A DNA stretch of 64,000 nt from 21-14-0-10-47-8 sp966211455 (GTDB lineage Bacteria; Bdellovibrionota; Bdellovibrionia; Bdellovibrionales; Bdellovibrionaceae): contig CBIHNI010000011.1 in the NCBI GenBank assembly GCA_966211455.1, forward strand, positions 62,001 to 126,000, in the 5' to 3' direction. The position numbers were made by a program, and so were the translations under genes. This document shows, in pieces, positions 50,484 through 58,071 of this stretch (position 1 is its first letter; each line of letters starts with the position of its first letter). The notes below the pieces were generated by a model. The model saw only the letters and a program-made list of their open reading frames with translations, searched no databases and was not told where the DNA came from.

Positions 50484-50813
50484 TCAGTGTGTCGTGACCT
50501 TCAGACCGATAATTGAAATCAGCAGCAAAGCCAAAAAGAAAATCCGCGGCCAGGTCGCAGGTTCGTTGAAAAGATAAATCCCCAAGATCGCAGCCCCCAA
50601 AGCCCCGACACCGACCCAAACCCCGTAAGCCGTCCCGATTGGAAGTTTTTCGGTCGCCTTCGCTAGCAAAAACATACTGAGCGCCAAGGTCGCAAGCGTG
50701 AAGATGCTGGGGATTAATTTTGTGAAACCTTCTGTGTATTTGAGCCCGATCGCCCAGCACACCTCGAAAAGTCCCGCCACAATCAAAAGCACCCACGACA
50801 TCGTTTCTGACAT
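50484..50813 (-). CDS. sugE: SMR exporter, Gdx/SugE type
   Basis: A 109-residue protein with four membrane helices. The essential Glu lies in AGLFEVCWAIGLKYTEGF, and YGVWVGVGALGAAILGI follows; both match SugE/Gdx, the guanidinium/quaternary ammonium exporter subfamily, better than EmrE. Start at 50813 is used; the internal ATG four residues later gives the E. coli-like MSW start. It follows the NDH-2 gene by 24 bases. No guanidine riboswitch is seen in the short gap. Confidence 0.88.
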   Translation of the reverse strand: MSETMSWVLLIVAGLFEVCWAIGLKYTEGFTKLIPSIFTLATLALSMFLLAKATEKLPIGTAYGVWVGVGALGAAILGIYLFNEPATWPRIFFLALLLISIIGLKVTTH

Positions 50814-50837
50814 GATTTCATTTTCCCCAATCGAGCC

Positions 50838-52118
50838 TTAATCCAGTTTCACTTTTTCGCCGCTATAAAACCGCCAAGTTTTATACGTGATCAGTCGCGC
50901 CCCGTTGCCAAATGTAAAGTAGGACCACGCCCACTGCAACAAAACGAAAACACGATTTCGAAACTGAATCAAAGTCAGAATATGAACAAAAACCCAAGCC
51001 AGCCATGCCAAGAGTCCCGAAAACTGGATTTTTCCTGAACTGAACACCGCTTTGCTGCGACCGATGGTCGCCATGATGCCTTTATCGAAATACTGAAACT
51101 GGGGGCGAGCTTTCTTTTCAGAGTCGGCTTGCAGAACTTTCGCCAAGAACTGCCCTTGCTGAATCGCCACCGGCGCAAGCCCCGGAAGCGGCTTTCCCTG
51201 TGGATCGATAAACCCCGCCTGATCACCGATGACAAACACGTGCGGAAAACCCGGCACGCTGAGATCGCGATTCACCACCGCGCGCCCGATCGAATCCTTC
51301 GGGGTCGGAAGTTTTGCGGTCAAGCTGGAAGGCCTGACCCCTGCCGCCCAGATGATCGTACGGCAAGGAACGAACTGATCTCGAATCTTCAATCCATCTT
51401 TGGAAAGATCCGAAGCACGCGTGTTCAGCTGGACTTCGACGCCCAGATGTTCCAAGTCGCGTTTGGCTTGCTCGGAAAGTTTCTCGGGAAATGCGGCCAG
51501 CACTCGCGAGCCCGCTTCGACCAAGATCACCCGGGTCTTCTTTAGATCGACACGGTGGAAATCCCGTACCAAAGTTCGCGAGGCCATCTCGGCAATCGCA
51601 CCGGCCAGCTCGACGCCGGTCGGACCGCCGCCGACCACCACGAAGGTGAGATCCTTTTGTTGAATTTCGGGATTCGTTTCTTTTTCCGCCAATTCAAAAG
51701 CCATCAAAACGCGCCGGCGGATTTCAACCGCTTGCTCGATGTTCTTAAGCCCCGGAGCGAATTCTTCCCACTGATCATTGCCAAAATAAGCGTGCTTCGA
51801 TCCGCAGGCAAAAATCAGTTCGTCGGCTTCCAGCCATTTGTCATCAAAATGCACGCGGCGATTTTCGCAATCGATCTGATCGACTTCGGCCAAAATCACA
51901 TCCACATTTCCGCGATCGCGAAACAAAGTTCGCAGTGGCACCGAAATATCGGCCGGACTTAAACCTGACATGGCCACTTGATAAAGCAGCGGCTGAAAAA
52001 GATGAAAATTTCTTCGATCAATCAGCGTGATCAGATGATTGGGATTTTTAGACAATTCCTGCGCGGCACTGACTCCACCGAAACCTGCTCCAACAATGAT
52101 GATGCGCTTGTGTTCCAT
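50838..52118 (-). CDS. ndh: Type II NADH dehydrogenase (NDH-2)
   Basis: A 426-residue flavoprotein with FAD motif IIIVGAGFGG at the start, NAD motif VVVGGGPTGVELAG near residue 165, the FAD-closing VFVIGDQAG, and a hydrophobic or amphipathic C-terminus for membrane binding. It passes electrons from NADH to quinone without pumping protons. Divergent from the AhpD-like gene. Confidence 0.88.
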   Translation of the reverse strand: MEHKRIIIVGAGFGGVSAAQELSKNPNHLITLIDRRNFHLFQPLLYQVAMSGLSPADISVPLRTLFRDRGNVDVILAEVDQIDCENRRVHFDDKWLEADELIFACGSKHAYFGNDQWEEFAPGLKNIEQAVEIRRRVLMAFELAEKETNPEIQQKDLTFVVVGGGPTGVELAGAIAEMASRTLVRDFHRVDLKKTRVILVEAGSRVLAAFPEKLSEQAKRDLEHLGVEVQLNTRASDLSKDGLKIRDQFVPCRTIIWAAGVRPSSLTAKLPTPKDSIGRAVVNRDLSVPGFPHVFVIGDQAGFIDPQGKPLPGLAPVAIQQGQFLAKVLQADSEKKARPQFQYFDKGIMATIGRSKAVFSSGKIQFSGLLAWLAWVFVHILTLIQFRNRVFVLLQWAWSYFTFGNGARLITYKTWRFYSGEKVKLD

Positions 52119-52232
52119 AGTGGGAATTCTAAACCTCTCCCCGCCAAAAACAATGCTTAGATCGGTATGACGCCGTCTTTTAAACCCTTGATTTTGCTTG
52201 AAATCAAAATTCTTGACCCTTTGCCTAATTAA

Positions 52233-52247
52233 GGATATTATTTATCC
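52233..52247. promoter_or_regulatory. Operator-like dyad before AhpD-like/Rrf2 operon
   Basis: GGATA (52233-52237) and TATCC (52243-52247) flank TTATT, within AAGGATATTATTTATCCATA. It lies 26 bases before the start of the AhpD-like gene and overlaps a TATTAT -10-like hexamer, a fitting place for repression by the Rrf2 protein encoded downstream. Confidence 0.5.
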
Positions 52248-52273
52248 ATAATCAAACAGGAGGCACTTTCGAA

Positions 52274-52753
52274 ATGACAACACGTGCGAATTATCAAAAA
52301 CTCTCTCACTCTTCTTTCATGGCCTTACTTGGCGTCGAAAAATCCCTGGCGGAATCACCGGTCGATCGCAAAATCATCGACCTGATCAAGATCCGCGCTT
52401 CCCAGCTGAACGGCTGCTTGTTCTGCCTGGACATGCACAGCAAAGAGGCCCGCGATCACGGCGACCGCGAATTGCGCCTGATTCATCTGCCGGTTTGGCG
52501 CGAATCTTCGCTCTTCAATGAAAAAGAAAAAGCGGCGCTAGAATGGGCCGAGCTTTTGACAAAACCTGGCGCGCATGGCGCCGAAGACAGCGATTACGAA
52601 AAATTGGCCGCCCACTTTTCAGAAAAAGAGATCGCGGATTTGACAATTGCGATCGCCATGATCAATGCTTGGAATCGATTGGGCGTTGCATTCCGCAACC
52701 CGGCAGGCTCTTTGGACAAAATCATGGGGCTGAACAAGATCGGATTGGAATAA
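52274..52753 (+). CDS. AhpD-like carboxymuconolactone decarboxylase family protein
   Basis: A 159-residue protein with the peroxidase-like motif GCLFCLDMHSKEA (CxxCxxxH), as in AhpD-type alkylhydroperoxidases. It probably removes peroxides with its Cys pair. AGGAGG lies before the ATG. The next gene, an Rrf2 regulator, overlaps by 1 base, so both respond to the same stress. Confidence 0.88.
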   Translation: MTTRANYQKLSHSSFMALLGVEKSLAESPVDRKIIDLIKIRASQLNGCLFCLDMHSKEARDHGDRELRLIHLPVWRESSLFNEKEKAALEWAELLTKPGAHGAEDSDYEKLAAHFSEKEIADLTIAIAMINAWNRLGVAFRNPAGSLDKIMGLNKIGLE

Positions 52754-53238
52754 TGGCTTTAAGAAACCAGGTCGAGTGGGCTCTTCACTGTTGTGCGGTG
52801 CTGGCCGGTCTTTCGGAAGAAGAAAGACTGGCAACAAAAACCTTGGCCGAGTTTCATGGCGTTCCCAAAGAGTATCTTTCAAAAGCCCTGCAGGCCTTGG
52901 CCACCGCCGGGCTGATTGAAGGAACTTTGGGACCCACCGGTGGCTATCGCTTGGCGAAAGCGGCCAAAGATATTTCCATTCTGCAAATCGTTGAAGCCAT
53001 CGAAGGCGAAAGCCATCATTTCGAATGCACCGAAATCCGCGGCAACAGCCCGTGCTTAAAAAAAACCGAGCGCAAGTTCAACACCGTCTGCTCGGTCGCA
53101 AAAATTATGTATCGCGCCGAAGAGGCCTGGAAAAAAGAACTGCGCTCGACCAGCTTGCAAGACTTGGTCAATAACGTGGTCAAAGAAGTTCCCGCCGACC
53201 TGCTTCAGCGCAACCATCAGTGGCTGACGTCAAAATAA
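52753..53238 (+). CDS. Rrf2-family transcriptional regulator
   Basis: A 161-residue protein with an N-terminal winged HTH and the Rrf2 wing pattern GTLGPTGGYRLAK. Three cysteines in the C-terminal half (FECTEI, SPCLKK, TVCSVA) may hold an iron-sulfur cluster or act as a redox switch. The ATG overlaps the upstream stop (TAATG). It likely controls its own operon through the dyad at 52233-52247. Confidence 0.88.
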   Translation: MALRNQVEWALHCCAVLAGLSEEERLATKTLAEFHGVPKEYLSKALQALATAGLIEGTLGPTGGYRLAKAAKDISILQIVEAIEGESHHFECTEIRGNSPCLKKTERKFNTVCSVAKIMYRAEEAWKKELRSTSLQDLVNNVVKEVPADLLQRNHQWLTSK

Positions 53239-53248
53239 AGACCGCCGA

Positions 53249-54460
53249 TCAAGGCGATCCCATATTCTGCAAACAGTAACCCGCCAAAGATTCGATCGCG
53301 AGATCCACCGAAACGTCTCGCATCTGCAAAGAAATTTTCCCGGCTGCTATCTCTTTCGCTCCTAAGATCACTTTTGAAAAAGGCCGCAGTCGATGCGCAA
53401 AATGAATGCGCTTCGAAAGACTTCCCGAGCTGAAATCCACCTGGGCGCGGATGCCTTTTTTCGCCAATCGCTGCTGCAGCTCTTTGGCAAATTCCATTTG
53501 TTCGTCCCCGACCGGAATCAAATAAACTTGCACCGGCGAAAGCCAAGCTGGAAGCTGTCCCTGAAAAGACTCGAGCAAAAGGGCGACAAATCTTTCATGG
53601 CTTCCCAGCGGCGCCCGATGGATGATCCACGGCACTTTTGCTTCGCCGCTGGCACTGATGTACTGAAGCTGAAATCTTCCGCCGGAATTGAAATCCAATT
53701 GCACGCTGGCCATGGATTCTTCGTGACCTGACATTTTCATTTGCACATCGATCTTTGGGCCATAAAACGCGGCCTCGCCTTCGGCTTCGAAAAATGGCAA
53801 ATCCAAATGCAGCAAACACCGACGAAGCATGTCCTCTGCCAGATCCCATTCGGCGGCAGCTCCGTCGAAATCTTGCGGCCGCTTGGCGTCCCGCTTCGAC
53901 AGACGATAACGATAGCCTTTCAATCCCAAAGCTTTGTAACACTGCTCGTGCATCCGCAGAACCTGCAACAGCTCGCCTTCGGCTTGCTCGGGATCGATGT
54001 AAATATGCGCGTCGTTCTGACAAAGACCACGCACGCGGCTTAAGCCTTTCAGCGATCCACTGTTTTCATAACGATAAACCTGGCCGTATTCGGCCAAGCG
54101 CAAAGGCAGCTGCCGGTAACTTCGCAAAGACGATGCAAAGATTTTGTGATGATGCGGACAGTTCATCGGCCGAAGGTAATACTCCGAGTTTTCTTCGGGC
54201 CACTTCATCGGCGGAAACATATTCTCTTGAAACGAGCGCAGATGCCCCGAGCATTCATAAAGACCTTTCTTCGCTATGTGCGGGCTGACCACACGTTGAT
54301 AGCCCGCGTTTCGCTCGATCGCTTTGATAAAATTTTCGAGTGCATCACGAATGGCCACACCATTTGGCAACCACATCGGCAGCCCCGCACCAATTTGTTC
54401 GTCTAAGAAAAAGATCTCCATTTCATCGGCAATCTGCCGATGATCCAATTGTTCTGACAT
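53249..54460 (-). CDS. Short threonyl-tRNA synthetase paralogue without TGS and editing domains
   Basis: A 403-residue class II synthetase covering only the catalytic and anticodon-binding parts of ThrRS (full length about 640). Zinc ligands Cys101 (PMNCP), His152 (NDAHIY) and His281 (IIHRA) are kept, as are motif 2 (RYENSGSLKGLSRVRG) and motif 3 (GSHERF). It should charge tRNA-Thr but cannot edit Ser-tRNA. A full ThrRS is probably encoded elsewhere; this may be a back-up, resistant or specialised copy. A threonine-codon leader peptide lies upstream. Confidence 0.88.
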   Translation of the reverse strand: MSEQLDHRQIADEMEIFFLDEQIGAGLPMWLPNGVAIRDALENFIKAIERNAGYQRVVSPHIAKKGLYECSGHLRSFQENMFPPMKWPEENSEYYLRPMNCPHHHKIFASSLRSYRQLPLRLAEYGQVYRYENSGSLKGLSRVRGLCQNDAHIYIDPEQAEGELLQVLRMHEQCYKALGLKGYRYRLSKRDAKRPQDFDGAAAEWDLAEDMLRRCLLHLDLPFFEAEGEAAFYGPKIDVQMKMSGHEESMASVQLDFNSGGRFQLQYISASGEAKVPWIIHRAPLGSHERFVALLLESFQGQLPAWLSPVQVYLIPVGDEQMEFAKELQQRLAKKGIRAQVDFSSGSLSKRIHFAHRLRPFSKVILGAKEIAAGKISLQMRDVSVDLAIESLAGYCLQNMGSP

Positions 54461-54578
54461 AAAATTCTCCCGTGACGAGACCCAAATACGAAAAATGGAT
54501 CTCGGGTTGATACTTGAAACTATTGTGAAAAGCGTTGTTGTGCGTCCTGCCTGCAGGACGTAAAGATATTTTGAACCC
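54461..54578 (-). promoter_or_regulatory. Leader RNA with alternative hairpins (attenuator) of short ThrRS
   Basis: Between the leader ORF and the synthetase start lie a perfect stem CGTCCTGC/GCAGGACG (54543-54560) and a second stem CGAGATCC/GGGTCTCG with one mismatch, just before the ribosome site CGGGAGA. The CCCG of the second stem can also pair with CGGG of that site. No strong T run is seen, so control of translation is as likely as transcription termination. Confidence 0.5.
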
Positions 54579-54635
54579 TTAACGGGTGGTCGTGGTGGTC
54601 AGAGCAGAATAAGAAAAGATCTGTGCTGGGAACAT
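54579..54635 (-). CDS. Threonine leader peptide (18 aa, five consecutive Thr)
   Basis: The frame reads MFPAQIFSYSALTTTTTR then TAA; the five Thr codons are ACC ACC ACG ACC ACC and sit just before the stop, exactly where a ribosome stalled for lack of charged tRNA-Thr would control the following hairpins. It lies 118 bases upstream of a ThrRS-type gene. Ribosome stalling would signal low Thr-tRNA and raise the synthetase. A ribosome site is not obvious; an A/T-rich promoter-like tract lies just before the ATG. Confidence 0.75.
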   Translation of the reverse strand: MFPAQIFSYSALTTTTTR

Positions 54636-54768
54636 GCTTTTAAATATATCGGAGTTGAAAACAAAAAGATAAACACTTCTTTTTATGCCATCCCAAAGTT
54701 TTTTTCATTGCTGATAAGTCCCATTTCAGGAATGCTTTGAAAACCACATCATATAGGAGAACTCAACA

Positions 54769-55209
54769 ATGTCGCCCAAACTGAAAAGCTTTTTGCAGCC
54801 TTTAGCCCTTCCAAACAATGCTTCTTTCGCCCTGCTTTTACTTCGCGTTGTCGTCGGACTTGCGTTTATGTTTCACGGTTGGGGAAAAATCCAGACTCCG
54901 TTTGAATGGATGCCACCAGAAGCCGGCATTCCGGGTTTCTTGCAATTTTTAGCGGCCATCTCTGAATTTGGCGGCGGCCTTTCCCTGATTTTGGGATTGT
55001 TGGTTTCGGTTTCCACTTTGGGCATGATCTGCACCATGGCAGTCGCGACCCACATGCACGCCATCATCCGTCAAGATCCATTCGTCGGCCAAGGCGGCCC
55101 TTCTTACGAACTGGCTTTGGTTTATTTGATTATCGCTTTCGCATTCCTGATGATCGGCGCCGGCAAATTTTCGATCGACGCCAAAATCTTCGGCGAAAAG
55201 AAAAACTAA
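54769..55209 (+). CDS. DoxX-family membrane protein
   Basis: A 146-residue protein with four membrane segments and the DoxX pattern LRVVVGLAFMFHGWGKI, FGGGLSLILGL and HMHAI. DoxX proteins work in membrane redox or sulfur stress pathways. AGGAGA precedes the ATG. It is 21 bases upstream of tpx, so the two form an oxidative-stress unit. Confidence 0.85.
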   Translation: MSPKLKSFLQPLALPNNASFALLLLRVVVGLAFMFHGWGKIQTPFEWMPPEAGIPGFLQFLAAISEFGGGLSLILGLLVSVSTLGMICTMAVATHMHAIIRQDPFVGQGGPSYELALVYLIIAFAFLMIGAGKFSIDAKIFGEKKN

Positions 55210-55230
55210 ACTTTCAATAGGAGTTTCAAA

Positions 55231-55734
55231 ATGGCAACAATCGCTCTCAAAGGAAGTCCCGTTCATACAACCGGCGAACTTCCCAAAAAAGGCAGCACGG
55301 CCCCTGATTTCAAATTGGTCAAAATGGATCTGTCCGAAGTTTCCTTGTCGAACTTTGCGGGCAAAAAGAAAGTTCTTAATATCTTCCCAAGCGTCGACAC
55401 CGGCACCTGCGCCATGTCGGTGCGTCACTTTAACAAAGACGCCGCCAACGCTAAAAATACGGTCGTTCTGAATATTTCGGCTGATCTGCCATTTGCGCAA
55501 AAACGCTTTTGTGGAGCCGAAGGAATTACAAACGCCGATACTTTGTCCAGCTTCCGCAGCACTTTCGCCAAAGATTACGGCTTGCAAATTCAAGACGGTC
55601 CGCTGGCGGGGCTTTGCTCACGAGTCGTGATCGTGCTGGATGAGCAGAACAAGATTCTGTACACCGAACAAGTCGGCGACATCGTCAATGAACCGAATTA
55701 TGAAGCTGCGATGAAGGCTTTGAATCATCTTTGA
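55231..55734 (+). CDS. tpx: Thiol peroxidase
   Basis: A 167-residue atypical 2-Cys peroxiredoxin of the Tpx type. Peroxidatic Cys60 lies in FPSVDTGTCAMSVR and resolving Cys94 in KRFCGAEG. It reduces hydrogen peroxide and organic peroxides with thioredoxin. AGGAG precedes the ATG. Follows a DoxX gene; a dispersed repeat starts 25 bases after its stop. Confidence 0.95.
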   Translation: MATIALKGSPVHTTGELPKKGSTAPDFKLVKMDLSEVSLSNFAGKKKVLNIFPSVDTGTCAMSVRHFNKDAANAKNTVVLNISADLPFAQKRFCGAEGITNADTLSSFRSTFAKDYGLQIQDGPLAGLCSRVVIVLDEQNKILYTEQVGDIVNEPNYEAAMKALNHL

Positions 55735-55759
55735 GGTCTGCTTGGCTAGGGTTACTCGA

Positions 55760-55857
55760 CACAGCTGTGCTTTACTGTAAACGGCAGCGCGTCCGTCCAT
55801 GGGAACGCTGCAAGACGGCTGGGCGCCCCCGGCCATCGTGGCCGTCTTGTCTAAAAT
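55760..55857. repeat. Dispersed intergenic repeat, copy B
   Basis: Second copy of the element at 10776-10900. CAAGACGGC (55811-55819) and GCCGTCTTG (55841-55849) form a perfect 9-bp inverted repeat with GGGCGCCCCCGGCC in the loop. It lies just after tpx. Confidence 0.75.
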
Positions 55858-55900
55858 TTGAATACAAAATCTACAGTCGGATCATGGACTTTTTCTCGCC

Positions 55901-55938
55901 TCATGAACAAGTCAACAAATTTGATGACTTGTTCATGA
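55901..55938. repeat. Perfect 14-bp inverted repeat between convergent genes
   Basis: TCATGAACAAGTCA (55901-55914) and TGACTTGTTCATGA (55925-55938) around a 10-base AT-rich loop. It lies between tpx and the convergent BPL_N lipoprotein, ending 25 bases from the latter's stop. It may serve as a transcript end in both directions, although no long T run follows. Confidence 0.6.
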
Positions 55939-55963
55939 TGTGCGGATGAGAGGCCCCCGGGCT

Positions 55964-56815
55964 TCAGTACGAAGCCATGCGTGTGCGGGTCAGTGTCGAC
56001 GTCACAAGCTGCTTCATGATTTCGTAATCCAGTCCGTCAGGATCGTTGCCGGCTGTGTTTCTCCAGCCTTGCGGGGCTTCTGGATGTGGGCCTGATACAG
56101 TGACGAAACCTTTGTGGAACCAAGTTTGTGAAACAGCCGCCTTTCCGTTTGCGTAACGAGCGACGACTCCACCCGCCCATTCAGGTGTCGAAGGGCCGCC
56201 GTACCACACCAGGTGGCGCGAAGTTCCGTTGGCGAATGTGACAGGGACCACGTCGGCGACCGCTGATGTGTTGCCCTCTGGGTACCACATTGGCAAGTGC
56301 GCGCCTTCAACCACCGGGAAGCCGTAAGACGTGACGTTGTCTGTTTCAGCGCCCGCTTCGACGGCAACGAATGCGCCGGCGCAAATTCCAAGGTAAGCGA
56401 CTCCGCCATCACGAACCGCTTGGCGCACACGGACGCGGGTGGCACCCTTCAATCCGCTGGTGATCGTGCGAGCATATCCGCCGGGAACCAAAATCATGCG
56501 GTACTTTTCCATATCGCCCAAGCTCATCGCATCAAGCCCTGCTGAATTCACCACGCTGTAGCTAAGACCCATGTCTTTGATGATCTTTTCAGTTGTTTGC
56601 CAATCCGAAGTGGAAACGCCGACGCCGCTGAATAATAGAACGTCTTTGGTCGCGCCTGTGTTCGGAGTCGAAACCGATGGATCGGTTTTCGATGTGTCTG
56701 GAAGAAGTGAGGAGTTGGCTTCTGCTGCATCGCTACCAGAACTGGGAGCACATCCCACTTGGACCGCGATCGACAGGGAGACTGTTGCCAAAAGTAGTGC
56801 CTGCTTCAAATTCAT
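55964..56815 (-). CDS. Lipoprotein with BPL_N (glutamine amidotransferase-like) domain
   Basis: A 283-residue lipoprotein (Cys22 after AVQVG) with a Ser/Thr-rich linker and a class I amidotransferase-like domain: ILVPGGYA, nucleophile elbow YLGICAGAF and PHPEAP. This fits the biotin-protein-ligase N-terminal (BPL_N) family. Location outside the cytoplasm makes biotin-ligase work unlikely; a hydrolase or binding role is possible. AAGGAGG precedes the ATG. Confidence 0.8.
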   Translation of the reverse strand: MNLKQALLLATVSLSIAVQVGCAPSSGSDAAEANSSLLPDTSKTDPSVSTPNTGATKDVLLFSGVGVSTSDWQTTEKIIKDMGLSYSVVNSAGLDAMSLGDMEKYRMILVPGGYARTITSGLKGATRVRVRQAVRDGGVAYLGICAGAFVAVEAGAETDNVTSYGFPVVEGAHLPMWYPEGNTSAVADVVPVTFANGTSRHLVWYGGPSTPEWAGGVVARYANGKAAVSQTWFHKGFVTVSGPHPEAPQGWRNTAGNDPDGLDYEIMKQLVTSTLTRTRMASY

Positions 56816-57099
56816 TATGACCTCCTTGTCATGTATTCGAGGCTGTCGAGCCTTTTTAATAGAACTTGGTTAAAAACAATAAAAACCGAGAGGCCCTTCG
56901 AAGATTTGAAGGGAGTCACTCTCAAAACTGATTGCGATGAATCGGAGTGATTTCAGTTTTGCCGAGGGGAGGTTTTAAATGCAATGCATTCATGTCAAAA
57001 CGACCCACGAAGTGCGAAAGAACAGCGATTTTCCTTCGAGACTGTTGAAACTTCGCTTTGAGCGGGATAGCTTTTTGTTCATTCACATTGGGGAATATG

Positions 57100-58059
57100 A
57101 TGCGAACAATTTCAGTCACAAAAGACAATGGCGCACCCATTGCGATTTTGGCGCAGGCCATCGACGAAGTCGGTGCCAACGAACGCGCCGATTTCTTTAC
57201 CAAACGCAGTGTTAAAAAGGATTCAAAGCTCGCCGCACTTTATCTTGCGATCAGCATGTGCGACCTGACCACCTTAGAAGGAGCAGACACGCCGGGAAAG
57301 GTTTTGCAGATGTGCGCGAAGGCGCGCAATCCCGTGCCGCCGGATTTGATTGCAGCGGCTTTGCAGAAGAAATCTCTGCCGCCGGTCCCATCTGTGGCCG
57401 CTGTTTGTGTCTATCCTTCGATGGTTCCTGTCGCGGTCAAAGCTCTGCAAGGAACGAATATCGGAATTGCGTCGGTTGCGACCGCATTCCCCTCCGGCCA
57501 GGCACCCTTGGAAGTGAAAATCGAAGACACCCGCTTTGCCGTCGAGCAAGGGGCCAGTGAAATCGATATGGTGATCAACCGCGGCGCTTTCTTGTCGGGA
57601 CGCTATCAGCAAGTCTTCGACGAAATTGTCGAGGTGAAACGCGCTTGTGCGGACGCCCACCTGAAAGTGATTCTGGAAACCGGTGAGCTAGGTTCTTATG
57701 ACCGCGTCCGCCTGGCTTCGGATATCGCCATGGAAGCGGGCGCTGATTTTATCAAAACATCCACGGGCAAGGTGACCCCGGCCGCCACCCTTCCCGTCAC
57801 CTTGGTGATGTTGCAAGCGATTGCCGATTTCCGAAAACGCACCGGAAAAAAAATCGGCATGAAACCGGCGGGCGGAATCCGTACGGCGAAACAAGCCATC
57901 CATTACCTGTGCATGCTAAATGAAGTCTTGGGCCCTGAATGGATGACGCCTGATATGTTCCGCTTCGGCGCTAGCGCCCTGGTGAATGATCTCTTGAAGC
58001 AGATCTTCAAAGAACTCACAGGCCGTTATTACTACGATAAAGCTTTCTCTTTGGATTAA
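57100..58059 (+). CDS. deoC: Deoxyribose-phosphate aldolase
   Basis: A 319-residue DERA, at the long end for the family. Schiff-base Lys219 is in FIKTSTGK and the proton-relay Lys in KPAGGIR. It splits deoxyribose 5-phosphate to glyceraldehyde 3-phosphate and acetaldehyde. The ATG pair at 57097/57100 follows GGGGA; 57100 has the better spacing. The two aldehyde dehydrogenase-type genes after it (12 bases, then 1-base overlap) would oxidise the acetaldehyde. Useful for breaking down nucleosides, for instance from prey DNA (inference). Confidence 0.93.
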   Translation: MRTISVTKDNGAPIAILAQAIDEVGANERADFFTKRSVKKDSKLAALYLAISMCDLTTLEGADTPGKVLQMCAKARNPVPPDLIAAALQKKSLPPVPSVAAVCVYPSMVPVAVKALQGTNIGIASVATAFPSGQAPLEVKIEDTRFAVEQGASEIDMVINRGAFLSGRYQQVFDEIVEVKRACADAHLKVILETGELGSYDRVRLASDIAMEAGADFIKTSTGKVTPAATLPVTLVMLQAIADFRKRTGKKIGMKPAGGIRTAKQAIHYLCMLNEVLGPEWMTPDMFRFGASALVNDLLKQIFKELTGRYYYDKAFSLD

Positions 58060-58071
58060 GGATCAAAGAAC

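Noticed and set aside
54461..54768. T-box leader for the ThrRS-type gene
   Set aside because: No T-box consensus (AGGGUGGNACCGCG) is seen; the Thr codon run explains regulation better.
56979..57215. Open frame with a strong GAGGGGAGG ribosome site just upstream of and overlapping deoC
   Set aside because: The peptide loses protein-like character where it overlaps deoC in another frame. The ribosome site is notable and could mark a short regulatory leader, but a real product is not supported.
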